Positions 1 to 9,046 of a stretch of DNA of 64,000 bases are shown here, piece after piece; within the stretch, counting starts at the first letter, position 1; each line of letters starts with the position of its first letter. Both the position numbers and the translations under genes were made by a program. The stretch is from SG8-41 sp963699525 (GTDB taxonomy: Bacteria; Pseudomonadota; Gammaproteobacteria; Burkholderiales; SG8-41): positions 372,001 to 436,000 of the forward strand of contig CAVOUI010000009.1 of the NCBI GenBank assembly GCA_963699525.1, in the 5' to 3' direction. The notes under the pieces are model-generated. The model did not search any database, was not told where the DNA came from, and saw only the letters and a program-made list of their open reading frames with translations.

Positions 1-264
1 ATGCTGATGGGTGGGCCGTATCCGGCCCACCTGAAGAGCCGGATCGCGGGCCGGCACGGACACCTCTCCAACGCGGCGTCGGCCGAGCTGGTGCAGGCGA
101 TGGACTGCAGCCGCCTGCAGCATCTCGTCGCGGCGCATCTCTCGCAGACGAACAACACGCCGGAGCTGGCGCGGGCGGCGATCGCCGGCGCGCTCGGCTG
201 CGCGCCGGACTGGATCGGCGTCGCGACGCAGGACGAAGGGTTCGGCTGGCGGGAGATTCGCTAG
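1..264 (+). CDS. MBL-fold metallo-hydrolase, C-terminal fragment
   Basis: Only the last 87 codons are inside the window, so the true start lies to the left. The visible tail contains HLSQTNNTPE, which resembles the C-terminal signature of YycJ/WalJ-type metallo-beta-lactamase-fold hydrolases acting on nucleic acid or cyclic-phosphate substrates. The preceding residues (PAHLKSRIAGRHGHLSN) fit the histidine-containing end of that fold. The metal-binding HxHxDH motif is not visible here. It ends two bases before the convergent kdpE stop, with no terminator between. The family assignment is inference from a short tail. Confidence 0.6.
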   Translation: MLMGGPYPAHLKSRIAGRHGHLSNAASAELVQAMDCSRLQHLVAAHLSQTNNTPELARAAIAGALGCAPDWIGVATQDEGFGWREIR

Positions 265-266
265 GC

Positions 267-965
267 TCAGTCTTCCGGCACCAGGCGGTAGCCCACCCCG
301 GTCTCCGTGATGAAATGGCGGGGCTGCACCGGGTCGACCTCCAGCTTGTCGCGGAGCTGCTTCATGTAGATGCGCAGGTAGTGGCTGTGCTCGACGTGCG
401 ATGGCCCCCAAACCTCGCGCAGCAGCTGCCGGTGCGTGACGACCATGCCGAGGTGCTGGGCAAGACACGCGAGCAGCCGGAACTCGATCGGGGTGAGATG
501 CACCTCCTTCCCGTCGCGAGTGACCTTCCGGCGCTCGAAGTCGACCTCCGCCTTGCCCAGGCGCAGCATGGACGCGCCGGCCGCCCCGGCGCGCGCGGCG
601 TGACGGAGCGCGACGCGCATGCGCGCAATCAGCTCTCCGACGCCGAATGGCTTGGTGACGTAGTCGTCGGCGCCGGCGTCGAGCGCGTCGATCTTGGCCT
701 GCTCCCGCGCCCGCGCGGAGAGCACGATGATCGGCATCGGCGACCACGCGCGGATGCGGCGTATGACCTCGACGCCGTCCAGGTCGGGGAGACCCAGATC
801 GACGATGGCGAGATCGGGCTTGTGAGTCCCGGCGTCGATGACGCCGCGCTCTCCGGTTTCCGCCTCGACCACGCGATAGCCTTCAGCCCCGAGCGACGTG
901 CGTAGAAAGCGGCGGATCTCGGGCTCGTCCTCGACGACGAGCACGCTCGGGCGCAGCTCCGTCAT
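267..965 (-). CDS. kdpE: KdpE, response regulator of the Kdp potassium system
   Basis: This is a 232-residue OmpR/PhoB-class response regulator. The receiver domain has the acidic pair E12-D13, the phosphoacceptor D56 (IVDLGLPD) and K105 in TKPF. The C-terminal half is a winged-helix DNA-binding domain with the expected LTPIEFRLL and GVGYRL motifs. It is the partner of KdpD, whose stop overlaps this start as ATGA, so the two are translationally coupled. In the family, phosphorylated KdpE activates kdpFABC under potassium limitation or osmotic stress. Candidate target sites are the direct repeats at 8535-8552 and 9626-9785. It is the last gene of the operon. Confidence 0.97.
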   Translation of the reverse strand: MTELRPSVLVVEDEPEIRRFLRTSLGAEGYRVVEAETGERGVIDAGTHKPDLAIVDLGLPDLDGVEVIRRIRAWSPMPIIVLSARAREQAKIDALDAGADDYVTKPFGVGELIARMRVALRHAARAGAAGASMLRLGKAEVDFERRKVTRDGKEVHLTPIEFRLLACLAQHLGMVVTHRQLLREVWGPSHVEHSHYLRIYMKQLRDKLEVDPVQPRHFITETGVGYRLVPED

Positions 966-3697
966 GCGGGTTCCGGCGGGACCGGCGGCGCCGGCTCGAC
1001 CGGGAGGGTGAAGCGGAACGTCGCGCCTCCCTGCGGCCGCCGTTCCGCCCAGATGCGCCCTCCGTGCAGGTGCACGATCGCCCGGCAGATGGCGAGGCCG
1101 AGGCCCGCGCCAGCGATAGCGCCCTCCGCCCTGCCGCGGTGGAACTTGGCAAAGAGTCGGTCGGGATCCCCCGGGGGCAGGCCCGGGCCCGAATCCTCCA
1201 CCGAAACGTCCAGCTCGCCGTCGCGGACGCCGGCGCGCAGAGTGACCGTCGTTCCCGGGGGCGTGAACTTGGCGGCGTTCTCCAGCAGATTCGCAAACAC
1301 CTGCTCGACGAGTGTCGCGTCCACCCGCACCAGCGGCAGCTCGGGCGGGACCTCGATCCGCACCGTGTGCCGGGCGAGCCGCTCGCGCAGCCGGTGCAGC
1401 ACCGATCCCGCGATCTCGCCGATGGCGTGCCAATCGCGGTCGAGCGCGATGCCGTCGGCTTCGAGCCGCGTCATCTCGAGAACGTTGGTCACGAGCTTGC
1501 TCATCTCGCGCGACTGCTCGTAGACGCTGTGTGCAAGCGCGCGGCGCTCCTCCGCGCTCATGCGGTCGCCCTTCTCGGCGAGGCTGGAAGAGGCGCCGGC
1601 GATCACGGCGAGCGGCGTGCGCAGGTCGTGCGAGATCGCGGCCAGCAGGGCATTGCGCAGCCCCTCGGTCTCGACGTCTATGCTCGCCTGCTGCGCGCGC
1701 TCCGCGAGCTGGGCGCGCTCGAGGGCGAGGGCAAGCTGTCCGGCGAAAGTCTCGAGCAAATGAAACTGCTCCGGAAGCAGCACGCGCCGCGGATTCGCGG
1801 GCAGTACACCGAGCACGCCGAGGACGGCTTCGCTTCCCTGCAACGGCAGGTACAGCGCCTCCGTCCCGGGAAGGGTGTCGGTGCCGAGCCCGGCCGGGCG
1901 CCCGTGATCGTGGACCCATTGCGCGACGCTGAGATCGGCACCGCGCAGCGAGCTGCCCACGCTCTTCCCCCGCGGATAGCGGATTCGGCCGTGGGCATCC
2001 GGCAGCAGCACGACCACCTGGCTGTCGAACACCTCGCCCACGTGGCGCACCGCGACGCCCGCCATGGCTTCCTGCCCGCGCGTGGCCGCGAGCTCGCGGC
2101 TCATCGCGTAGAGCATCGCGGTGCGCCGCTCTCGGTGGCCCGCGACGGTCGCCTGCAGGCGCACGCTCGAGGTCAGGTTGGAGATCAGCAGCGCGACGAT
2201 CAGCATGATCGCGAAGGTGAGCAGGTACTGCACGTCGGACACCGCGAACGTGAGCTGCGGCGGCACGAAGAAGAAATCGAACGAGGCCACCCCGAGCACC
2301 GAGGCGACGACCGCGGGACCACGGCCGAAGCGCGCTGCGACGATCGCGACCGTGAGCAAGTAGACCATCACGATGTTGGCATGCTCGAAGGTCGGCAGCA
2401 TCGCCATGCCCACGAGGGTTGCGGCGACCGTCATGACGACGCCCCAGGCGTAGCGCGGCCAGCGGATCTTCTCGCTCGGCGTCGCGACGCCCAGGTAGGC
2501 CTGGCTCCGCACCAGGAACGGGGTCCGCCGTGCCGCCGCCTCGTCCGCGCCGCCGACGACGTGGATGTCGACGCCCTCGGTTCGCGCGAGGAGCTCTCCG
2601 TAGGTCGAGGGCCGGAACAGCCGCTGCCAAAGCGCGCGGCGCGGCCGTCCGATCAGGATGCGGGTCACGTTGCGCGTGCGCGCGTAGTTGGCAAGCTCCT
2701 CGCCCACCGAGGAGCCGCCGAGCGTTACCGCCTCCGCCCCGAGGGATTCGGCGAGCCGCAGCAGCGCGATGCGGCGGTTGCGCGCCTCGTCGGAGAGGCG
2801 CAGCAGGCTGGGTGTCTCCACGTACACCACGATCCACTCGGCGTGCAGGGCAGTCGCCATGCGCTTGCCGGCGCGGATCAGCCGCTCCGCCTGCTCGTCC
2901 GGGCCGATTGCAACCATCAACCGCTCGCCGGCCGGCCAGATTGCCCGGATTGCTTCGCCCTCGCGGTACTCGCGCATCGCCGCGTCCACGCGGTCGGCGG
3001 TGGTGCGCAGCGCGAGCTCACGCAGGGCGATCAGGTTGCCTTTCCGGAAGAAGTTCTCGATGGCGTGCCGGACCTGCTCCGGGACGTAGACCTTCCCCGC
3101 GTGCAGCCGCTCGAGCAGCTCGTCCGGCGAGAGGTCGATCAGCTCGACCTCGTCGGCCTGCTCGAAGACCTTGTCGGGCACCGTCTCCTGCATGCGGACG
3201 CCGGTGATGCCCGCGACCACGTCGTTCAGGCTCTCGATGTGCTGGACGTTGACGGTGGTATAGACGTCGATGCCGGCCGCGAGCAGCTCCTCCACGTCCT
3301 GCCAGCGCTTCGCGTGCCGCGGCTTCGGCTCGCCTTCGACGAGGTTGGTGTGCGCGAGCTCGTCCACGAGGAGAAGCTGCGGCTTGCGGGCGAGCGCCGC
3401 GTCCAGGTCGAAATCGCGCGCGGTCGCGCCCCGATAGCTGACGATGAGGTAGGGCAGCCGCTCCAGCCCTTCGAGCAGCGTTTCCGTTTCGACGCGCCCG
3501 TGCGGCTCGACGTAGCCGACGACGACGTCGACGCCCCGCGCTTTTACATTGCGCGCTTCCTGGAGCATGGCGAAGGTTTTGCCAACGCCAGCGGTAGCGC
3601 CAAAGAAGATCTTGAGCTTGCCGCGCCTGGCCTTCGCCTCCTCGCGCTGGACCCTTGCGAGAAGCGCGTCAGGATCGGGGCGGCGCGCTTCGCTCAT
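962..3697 (-). CDS. kdpD: KdpD, potassium-sensing histidine kinase
   Basis: This 911-residue inner-membrane sensor kinase senses potassium limitation and phosphorylates KdpE. Residues 33-41 form a Walker A motif (GATAGVGKT) of the cytoplasmic KdpD domain, followed by a Walker B-like DELAHTN, a universal-stress-protein-like domain, and four membrane segments in mid-protein. A GAF-like region precedes the kinase core with phospho-accepting H690 (ISHDLRTPL), an N-box (NLLENAAK) and G-boxes. I chose the ATG at 3697 because residues upstream of it do not look like KdpD. A TATAAT hexamer lies only 6 bases upstream, so an internal promoter with a very short leader is possible. The gap to kdpC is 28 bases. 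Confidence 0.97.
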   Translation of the reverse strand: MSEARRPDPDALLARVQREEAKARRGKLKIFFGATAGVGKTFAMLQEARNVKARGVDVVVGYVEPHGRVETETLLEGLERLPYLIVSYRGATARDFDLDAALARKPQLLLVDELAHTNLVEGEPKPRHAKRWQDVEELLAAGIDVYTTVNVQHIESLNDVVAGITGVRMQETVPDKVFEQADEVELIDLSPDELLERLHAGKVYVPEQVRHAIENFFRKGNLIALRELALRTTADRVDAAMREYREGEAIRAIWPAGERLMVAIGPDEQAERLIRAGKRMATALHAEWIVVYVETPSLLRLSDEARNRRIALLRLAESLGAEAVTLGGSSVGEELANYARTRNVTRILIGRPRRALWQRLFRPSTYGELLARTEGVDIHVVGGADEAAARRTPFLVRSQAYLGVATPSEKIRWPRYAWGVVMTVAATLVGMAMLPTFEHANIVMVYLLTVAIVAARFGRGPAVVASVLGVASFDFFFVPPQLTFAVSDVQYLLTFAIMLIVALLISNLTSSVRLQATVAGHRERRTAMLYAMSRELAATRGQEAMAGVAVRHVGEVFDSQVVVLLPDAHGRIRYPRGKSVGSSLRGADLSVAQWVHDHGRPAGLGTDTLPGTEALYLPLQGSEAVLGVLGVLPANPRRVLLPEQFHLLETFAGQLALALERAQLAERAQQASIDVETEGLRNALLAAISHDLRTPLAVIAGASSSLAEKGDRMSAEERRALAHSVYEQSREMSKLVTNVLEMTRLEADGIALDRDWHAIGEIAGSVLHRLRERLARHTVRIEVPPELPLVRVDATLVEQVFANLLENAAKFTPPGTTVTLRAGVRDGELDVSVEDSGPGLPPGDPDRLFAKFHRGRAEGAIAGAGLGLAICRAIVHLHGGRIWAERRPQGGATFRFTLPVEPAPPVPPEPA

Positions 3698-3703
3698 CCC
3701 GGG

Positions 3704-3709
3704 ATTATA
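3704..3709 (-). promoter_or_regulatory. -10-like hexamer just ahead of kdpD
   Basis: On the minus strand the hexamer reads TATAAT, a perfect sigma-70 -10 element, 6 bases upstream of the kdpD ATG. If used, it would give a leaderless or nearly leaderless kdpDE transcript independent of kdpFABC. I do not see a convincing -35 element. The same arrangement occurs before mutS and, less perfectly, suhB. Confidence 0.4.
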
Positions 3710-3725
3710 GGGCCGGGCCCTGCGA

Positions 3726-4298
3726 TTAACGCGTAGCGTCGAGCGCCAGATTGAGCGTGAGCACGTTGACGCGCGGCTCGCCAAGGAAGCCAAGCTGGCG
3801 GCCCTCGGTGTGTTTCTGCACCAGCTCCCTCACTTTCTCCTCCGGGAGGTTGCGGACCTTGGCGACGCGCGGGATCTGGTATTCCGCCGCGGCCGGGGAG
3901 ATGTGGGGGTCGAGTCCGGATCCCGAGGCGGTGACGAGATCGACGGGAACCTGTTTCGACGCATCGCTGCCCGCTTCGCGCAGCGCCTTGACGCGGCCCT
4001 CGACCGCTTCCTTCAGCGCCGGGTTGGTCGGGCCCTGGTTCGAGCCGGAGGAGGAGGCGCCGTTGTACGGCATCGGCGAAGTCGCCGATGGCCGGCTCCA
4101 GAAGTACTTCGGATCGGAGAACGGCTGGCCAATGAGGCGGGAGCCCACCACCTTGCCATCCTTCTCGATCAGGCTGCCGTTCGCCTGGTCGTTGAACGCG
4201 ACCTGCGCGATGCCGGTGACGATGAGCGGATAGGCGACCCCCGTGATGACCGTGAACACGATCAGGGCGCGGATGGCTTGAATCGAGGTTTGCAGCAT
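3726..4298 (-). CDS. kdpC: KdpC, potassium-transporting ATPase subunit C
   Basis: This 190-residue subunit stabilises the KdpFABC complex and raises its affinity for ATP and potassium. A single N-terminal membrane helix (about residues 9-31, RALIVFTVITGVAYPLIVTG) is followed by a periplasmic domain. The family motifs GQPFSDPKYFWSRPS, ASGSGLDPHISPAAA and RVNVLTLNLALD are all present. The length matches the family. It lies 75 bases downstream of kdpB in the same operon. Confidence 0.97.
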   Translation of the reverse strand: MLQTSIQAIRALIVFTVITGVAYPLIVTGIAQVAFNDQANGSLIEKDGKVVGSRLIGQPFSDPKYFWSRPSATSPMPYNGASSSGSNQGPTNPALKEAVEGRVKALREAGSDASKQVPVDLVTASGSGLDPHISPAAAEYQIPRVAKVRNLPEEKVRELVQKHTEGRQLGFLGEPRVNVLTLNLALDATR

Positions 4299-4373
4299 GG
4301 CTTTCTCCGAAAAGGCTGAGTCGGTCTGATGTAGGGGAGCACGAGGGGAGTATCCCCTCGTATTGTTTGCCTG

Positions 4374-6473
4374 CTACGCGAGACCCGTCACGACGAGGAC
4401 GAGGTCGATCAGCTTGATGCCGATGAACGGGACGATGATGCCGCCGACGCCGTAGATCCAGAGGTTGCGCCGGAGCACGGCTGCCGCGCCGACCGCGCGG
4501 TAGCGCACGCCTTTCAGCGCGAGCGGAATGAGCGCGACGATGATGAGCGCGTTGAAGATGACCGCGGAGAGGATCGCCGACTGCGGAGTCGCGAGGCCCA
4601 TGATGTTGAGCGCGTTCAACTGGGGGTAGGTCGCGGCGAACGCGGCGGGGATGATGGCGAAGTACTTGGCCACGTCGTTCGCAATCGAGAAGGTGGTGAG
4701 CGCGCCGCGCGTCATCAGCATCTGCTTGCCGGTCTCGACCACCTCGATCAGCTTCGTCGGGTTGGAGTCGAGATCCACCATGTTGCCGGCTTCCTTCGCC
4801 GCCTGGGTGCCGGTATTCATCGCGACCGCCACGTCGGCCTGGGCGAGCGCCGGCGCGTCGTTGGTGCCGTCGCCGGTCATCGCCACCAGCTTGCCCTGGG
4901 CCTGCTGCTCGCGGATGAGCTTGAGCTTCGCTTCCGGCGTCGCTTCCGCCAGGAAATCGTCCACCCCGGACTCGGCGGCGATCGCCGCGGCGGTGAGGCG
5001 GTTGTCCCCGGTGATCATCACCGTCTTGATGCCCATGCGGCGCAGCTGCAGGAAGCGCTCCTTGATTCCGCCCTTCACGATGTCCTTCAACTCGATCACG
5101 CCGAGCACGCGGATGCCGTCGGCGACGACCAGCGGCGTGGAGCCGCGCCGCGCCATGGTGTCGACGAGCGTGGACACTTCCTGCGGAACGCGCCCGCCCC
5201 GGGACTCGACCCAGGCTCGCACCGCCTCCGCGGCGCCCTTGCGGATCTGGCGTCCCTCGAGGTCCACCCCGCTCATGCGCGTGTGCGCCGAGAACGGAAC
5301 GAACTGGGCGCCGAGCGCCTTCAGGTCGCGCTCGCGGATGCCGAACCGCTGCTTGGCCAGCACGACGATCGACCGGCCCTCCGGCGTCTGGTCGGGGAGC
5401 GACGCGAGCTGGGCGACGTCGGCAAGCTCCTCGCGCGTGACGCCCGGCGCCGGCACCAGCGCGTCGGCCTGGCGGTCGCCGAGGGTGATGGTGCCGGTCT
5501 TGTCGAGCAGCAGGACATCCACGTCGCCCGCCGCCTCGACGGCGCGGCCGGACATGGCGACCACGTTCTTCGCGATCATGCGGCCCATCCCGGCGATGCC
5601 GATTGCCGACAGCAAGCCGCCGATCGTCGTCGGGATCAGGCAGACGAGCAGCGCGACGAGCGTGGTGATCGGCACGGGGGCGCCCGATTTCGAGGTCTCG
5701 ACGGCGTAGATCGAATACGGCAGCAGCGTCGCGCAGGCGAGCAGGAAGATCAGCGTCATCACCACGAGCAGGACGGTGAGCGCGATTTCGTTCGGCGTCT
5801 TCTGGCGCTTGGCGCCCTCCACCATCGCAATCATGCGGTCGAGGAAGGACTCGCCGGGCCTGGCGGTGATCCGCACCATCAACCAATCGGAGATCACCAC
5901 CGTCCCGCCGGTAACGGAGGAGAAATCGCCGCCGGCTTCGCGGATCACGGGCGCGGATTCGCCCGTGACCGCCGACTCGTTCACGGACGCGACGCCCTCG
6001 ATGACTTCGCCGTCGAGCGGAATGATGTCGCCCGCCTCGACGAGCACGATGTCGCCCATCTCGAGCTGCGTGGCCTTGACGAGCAGCTGGGTCGCGCCCC
6101 GGCGCGGCTCCATCAGCCTCTTGGCGTTGATGTCGCGGCGCGACGCCCGGAGCGCCGCCGCCTGCGCCTTGCCGCGCCCTTCGGCGAGCGCCTCGGCGAA
6201 GTTGGCGAACAGCACCGTGAACCACAGCCAGAGCGAGACGGCGAGGATGTAGCCCGCGGGCGCTTCTCCCTGGCCGGCGATGGCCTGGAATCCCAGGCCC
6301 GTCGTGAGGATCGCGCCCACGTAGCAGACGAACATCACGGGGTTCCTCCACTGCACCTGCGGCGCGAGGCGCTTGAACGCTTCCCATATGGCCGGCTTCA
6401 CGAACGCCGGCTCGATCATCGAGCGCATGGTTTCGGCTTGTACCGCGCGCAGCGCGGCGGTGTGATTGCTCAT
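4374..6473 (-). CDS. kdpB: KdpB, potassium-transporting P-type ATPase catalytic subunit
   Basis: This 699-residue P-type ATPase subunit powers potassium import. The phosphorylated aspartate is D324 in DKTGT. The actuator loop TGES is at residues 170-173; its serine is the equivalent of the inhibitory phosphoserine known in E. coli KdpB. TGDN and TGDGTNDAPALAQADVAVAM mark the hinge and P domain. Seven membrane segments are expected. I chose the ATG at 6473 (MSNHT) over an upstream in-frame start because the upstream residues lie inside kdpA. It sits 10 bases after the kdpA stop. Confidence 0.97.
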   Translation of the reverse strand: MSNHTAALRAVQAETMRSMIEPAFVKPAIWEAFKRLAPQVQWRNPVMFVCYVGAILTTGLGFQAIAGQGEAPAGYILAVSLWLWFTVLFANFAEALAEGRGKAQAAALRASRRDINAKRLMEPRRGATQLLVKATQLEMGDIVLVEAGDIIPLDGEVIEGVASVNESAVTGESAPVIREAGGDFSSVTGGTVVISDWLMVRITARPGESFLDRMIAMVEGAKRQKTPNEIALTVLLVVMTLIFLLACATLLPYSIYAVETSKSGAPVPITTLVALLVCLIPTTIGGLLSAIGIAGMGRMIAKNVVAMSGRAVEAAGDVDVLLLDKTGTITLGDRQADALVPAPGVTREELADVAQLASLPDQTPEGRSIVVLAKQRFGIRERDLKALGAQFVPFSAHTRMSGVDLEGRQIRKGAAEAVRAWVESRGGRVPQEVSTLVDTMARRGSTPLVVADGIRVLGVIELKDIVKGGIKERFLQLRRMGIKTVMITGDNRLTAAAIAAESGVDDFLAEATPEAKLKLIREQQAQGKLVAMTGDGTNDAPALAQADVAVAMNTGTQAAKEAGNMVDLDSNPTKLIEVVETGKQMLMTRGALTTFSIANDVAKYFAIIPAAFAATYPQLNALNIMGLATPQSAILSAVIFNALIIVALIPLALKGVRYRAVGAAAVLRRNLWIYGVGGIIVPFIGIKLIDLVLVVTGLA

Positions 6474-6483
6474 ATTCGTAACC

Positions 6484-8294
6484 TCACTTTGCAGCCAGCA
6501 TCTGGAGGTGCTCGACGATCGGGCCGAGGGCAAGCGCGGGCACGAAGGTCAGCGCGCCCACGATCAGCACGGTGCCGATCAGCAGCACGACGAAAAGCAA
6601 CCCGTGCGTCGGCAGCGTGCCCGGGCCGGCCGGAACGGTCTTCTTGGCCGCGAGCGAGCCCGCGATCGCCAGCACCGGGACCATCAGCCAGTAACGGGCA
6701 AACAGCATCGCGAAGCCGAGCGCGGTGTTGTAGAAGGGCGTGTTCGCCCCCAGGCCGGCGAAAGCACTGCCGTTGTTGTTGCCGGCCGAGGAAAAGCGCG
6801 TAGAGGATCTCGGAGAAGCCGTGCGCGCCGGGATTGGCGACTCCGGCCTTGCCCGGCTCGACCAGCACCGCGATCGCCGTGCCGACCAGCACGACGAGCG
6901 GCGGCAGGAGGATGGCGACCGAGGCCATCTTCACCTCGAAGGCCTCGATCTTCTTGCCGAGATACTCGGGCGTGCGGCCGATCATGAGGCCGGCGACGAA
7001 GACGGCGATCAGCGCGAACATCAACATGCCGTAGAGCCCCGAGCCGACGCCGCCGAAGATCACCTCGCCCAGCTGCATGTTCCACATCGGGACCAGGCCG
7101 CCGAGCGGCGTGAACGAGTCGTGCATCGAGTTGACCGAGCCGTTCGAAGCGGCGGTCGTCGCGGTCGCCCACAGCGCCGAGTTGGCGATGCCGAAGCGCA
7201 CTTCCTTGCCTTCCATGTTGCCACCGGAAGACACGACGCTCGCCTGCGTGTCGGCCCCCGCCTGCGCCAGGATCGGGTTGCCCACCTGCTCGGAAACCAC
7301 CGCCACCGCGAGCAGTCCCACGAGGATGATCGTCATCGCGGCGAGGATTGCCCAGCCCTGGCGCACGTCGCCGACCATGCGGCCGAAGGTGATGCACAGC
7401 GCGCCGCTGATGAGCAGGATCGCGAGCAGCTCGAGAAAGTTCGAAAGCGGAGTCGCGTTCTCAAAGGGGTGCGCCGAGTTGACGTTGAAGAAGCCGCCGC
7501 CGTTGGTGCCGAGCTGCTTCACCGCGATCTGCGAAGCCGCGGGACCGAGCGGCAGGACCTGCTCCTGGGTGGTCTTCTTCTCCATGACCGGCTTGCCATC
7601 CTTGTCCATCACCGGCTTGTCGTCGGCGCCCTTCTTGGGCTCCTCGTACTCGACCTTCTCGACCGTCTGGGCCTTGACGTAGGGACCGAACGTCTGCACC
7701 ACGCCCTGGCTCACCAGCGCGAGGGCCAGGATGAAGGAGAGCGGCAGCATGATGTAGAGCGTCGAGCGCGTGAGATCGGCCCAGAAGTTGCCGATCGTGC
7801 CGGCCTGCTTGCGCGCAAAACTGCGGATGAGGGCCGCGAGCACCGCAATGCCGGTCGCGGCCGAGACGAAGTTCTGGACCGCCAGCCCGAGCATCTGCGT
7901 GAGGTAGCTCATCGTGGACTCGCCGCCGTAGCCCTGCCAGTTGGTGTTGGTGGCGAAGCTCACCGCGGTATTCCAGGACGAGTCGGCGGACACCGCGCCG
8001 AGGTCGGCGGGATTGAGAGGAAGCAGTCCCTGAAATCGCTGCAGCGCGTAGACCGCCAGCAGTCCGGCGAAATTGAACAGCAACGCCGCCACGGCGTACT
8101 CGGTCCAGCGCATCTCGCGCTGGGGGTCGACGCCCGAAGCCTTGTAGGTCAGGCGCTCGAGCCAGCCGAGCGCGGGGGTGAGGAAGGTGCGTTCCCCGGT
8201 GAGCGCGCGCGCGAAGTAGCTCGCCGAGCGGCTTCGCCAGCGCGAGCAGCACGACCAGGTAGAAGCCGCATTGAATGAGGATGTTCGCGGTCAC
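6484..8294 (-). CDS. kdpA: KdpA, potassium-binding channel-like subunit (two frameshifts)
   Basis: KdpA is the potassium-selective, channel-like subunit of KdpFABC. The sequence begins with GTG (TANILIQCGFYLVVLLALAKPLG), overlapping the kdpF stop, and ends in HLQMLAAK at 6484. Filter-type motifs such as QLGTNGGGFFNVNS and PSGLYGML-like segments are intact. The reading frame breaks twice: near 8222, where deleting one base restores LGSYFARALTG, and near 6795, where deleting one base restores YAFSSAGNNNGSAF. The corrected protein is 602 residues, the normal family length. Both breaks are single-base insertions in otherwise perfect sequence, so I think consensus error is likelier than loss of function. 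Confidence 0.9.
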
Positions 8295-8383
8295 GAGAAA
8301 TCCTCCGGCCGGAACAACGCCCAGACGAGGTAGATTGCGAGGCCGAGCGCGACGAGCGCGCCCAGGATGTAGAGGCCGCTCAT
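8291..8383 (-). CDS. kdpF: KdpF, small membrane subunit
   Basis: This is a 30-residue single-helix protein (MSGLYILGALVALGLAIYLV then WALFRPEDFS). It matches the hallmark of KdpF: a short hydrophobic helix ending in a conserved LFRPEDF-type tail. KdpF stabilises the Kdp complex in the membrane. It starts in an ATGA overlap with the small ORF upstream and its stop overlaps the GTG of kdpA. It is easily missed because of its length. Confidence 0.93.
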   Translation of the reverse strand: MSGLYILGALVALGLAIYLVWALFRPEDFS

Positions 8384-8475
8384 TTGCCCCCCCTCAACCG
8401 TTCGAAGAGATGGACAAGGCCGATCGTCGCAGCGAAAAACCCGATCGAGAGCAGCATGAATATGACGTCCGACAT
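8380..8475 (-). CDS. Small single-helix membrane protein leading the kdp operon
   Basis: This is a 31-residue ORF: MSDVIFMLLSIGFFAATIGL, then VHLFERLRGGK. It has one predicted membrane helix and a basic, probably cytoplasmic, C-terminus. A good Shine-Dalgarno (AAGGAG) lies 7 bases upstream, and its TGA overlaps the kdpF ATG. Small helical ORFs of this kind precede kdpF in several proteobacterial kdp operons, but I know of no assigned function. The coupling to kdpF argues for a second accessory peptide of the pump. It is the first gene of the operon. Confidence 0.75.
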   Translation of the reverse strand: MSDVIFMLLSIGFFAATIGLVHLFERLRGGK

Positions 8476-8534
8476 AAGAGTCTCCTTATGTGCCCGTGAT
8501 GACTTCCAAACCGCACGATTTTAAGAATGGCGGC

Positions 8535-8552
8535 GTAAAGATCGCGTCAAGA
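8535..8552 (-). promoter_or_regulatory. Direct repeat, candidate KdpE site ahead of kdp (site A)
   Basis: The plus strand reads GTAAAGA-N4-GTCAAGA, two 7-base half-sites with an 11-base period, the geometry of OmpR/PhoB-family operators. On the minus strand this is a T-rich TCTTGAC/TCTTTAC element about 60 bases before the first kdp ORF. A similar TTTAC-containing T-rich element is the KdpE target in E. coli. Related repeats occur at 9626, 9721 and 9768. Assignment to KdpE is inference. Confidence 0.5.
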
Positions 8553-8697
8553 GTTTCGCAAGCCGTTGCAACAAGCCTGAAATGATTCGATTTCCAGCTC
8601 TGCCGCGCCGTATCGTCGAATCCTCGCCCTGACTCATGAGCGAAGGCGCGACCCGCGTTGCAACGGAAGACACTATCTCGGCGGAAGGAGCGGCTTC

Positions 8698-8711
8698 TTG
8701 ATCCAGGTCAA
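8698..8711. promoter_or_regulatory. FNR/ANR-type box upstream of kdp
   Basis: TTGATCCAGGTCAA matches the FNR/ANR consensus TTGAT-N4-ATCAA in nine of ten positions. It overlaps the last codon of the small membrane ORF 8708-8818 and lies about 220 bases before the first kdp ORF. A perfect copy stands at 9860-9873 in the corresponding position upstream of the small-protein operon, and the sequence next to the two boxes is also similar. This suggests oxygen control of both units. Confidence 0.55.
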
Positions 8712-8818
8712 TGGCTGCGGGTTCTGCGCCGCGCAAGCCTTACGACGATGGCATAAGCGCACGCGAGCGGCACCACGAGGACGGCAACCGCAAGGGCCAT
8801 GGTGAGTAACGTGTTCAT
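8708..8818 (-). CDS. Small membrane protein, unrecognised
   Basis: This 36-residue ORF (MNTLLTMALAVAVLVVPLAC and a basic tail ending RLARRRTRSH) would form a single transmembrane helix with a positive, cytoplasmic C-terminus. It lies 22 bases downstream of the zinc-ribbon ORF on the same strand and is the last member of a compact four-gene unit. No homologue is recognised. Its first residues, MNTL, repeat those of the first ORF in the unit. Support comes from composition and context only. Confidence 0.5.
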   Translation of the reverse strand: MNTLLTMALAVAVLVVPLACAYAIVVRLARRRTRSH

Positions 8819-8840
8819 GTTGGCAATAAGCGATTTCAAT

Positions 8841-9038
8841 TCATGAAGTTGAAAGGTCGGCGGGGACGCGAGACGCCTGCGCCAGGCCAGCTGAACGCTG
8901 GTAGCGTGCCCGCCGGCGCCGGCGCCGTTCGGCTTCGCAGTCACCACTGCAGCTGAGCTGCCGGCCATAGGCGAACTGGGCCCGGACAGCGGACACTTCG
9001 TGCAGGGTGCCGCAGATGGGGCACTGGTGACGGGTCAT
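8841..9038 (-). CDS. Small zinc-ribbon-like protein, unrecognised
   Basis: This 65-residue protein begins MTRHQCPICGTLHEV and carries a second cysteine pair in LSCSGDCEAERR, giving CxxC and CxxxC pairs about 20 residues apart, as in a zinc ribbon. The tail is very basic (RRRRRRARYQR), which could bind nucleic acid. It starts 8 bases after the stop of the preceding ORF (9047-9433). The function is unknown. A role as a small metal-binding regulatory or RNA/DNA-binding protein is inference only. Confidence 0.6.
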   Translation of the reverse strand: MTRHQCPICGTLHEVSAVRAQFAYGRQLSCSGDCEAERRRRRRARYQRSAGLAQASRVPADLSTS

Positions 9039-9046
9039 GCTCGTCT

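Noticed and set aside
1064..3736. Long plus-strand ORF (about 890 codons) opposite kdpD
   Set aside because: It is an antisense frame of kdpD. The translation is biased toward R, A and H with no domains, and kdpD is clearly real.
8521..8736. Minus-strand ORF of 71 codons before the kdp operon
   Set aside because: It overlaps the operator-like repeat and the FNR box, and has no family resemblance; it is probably non-coding leader.
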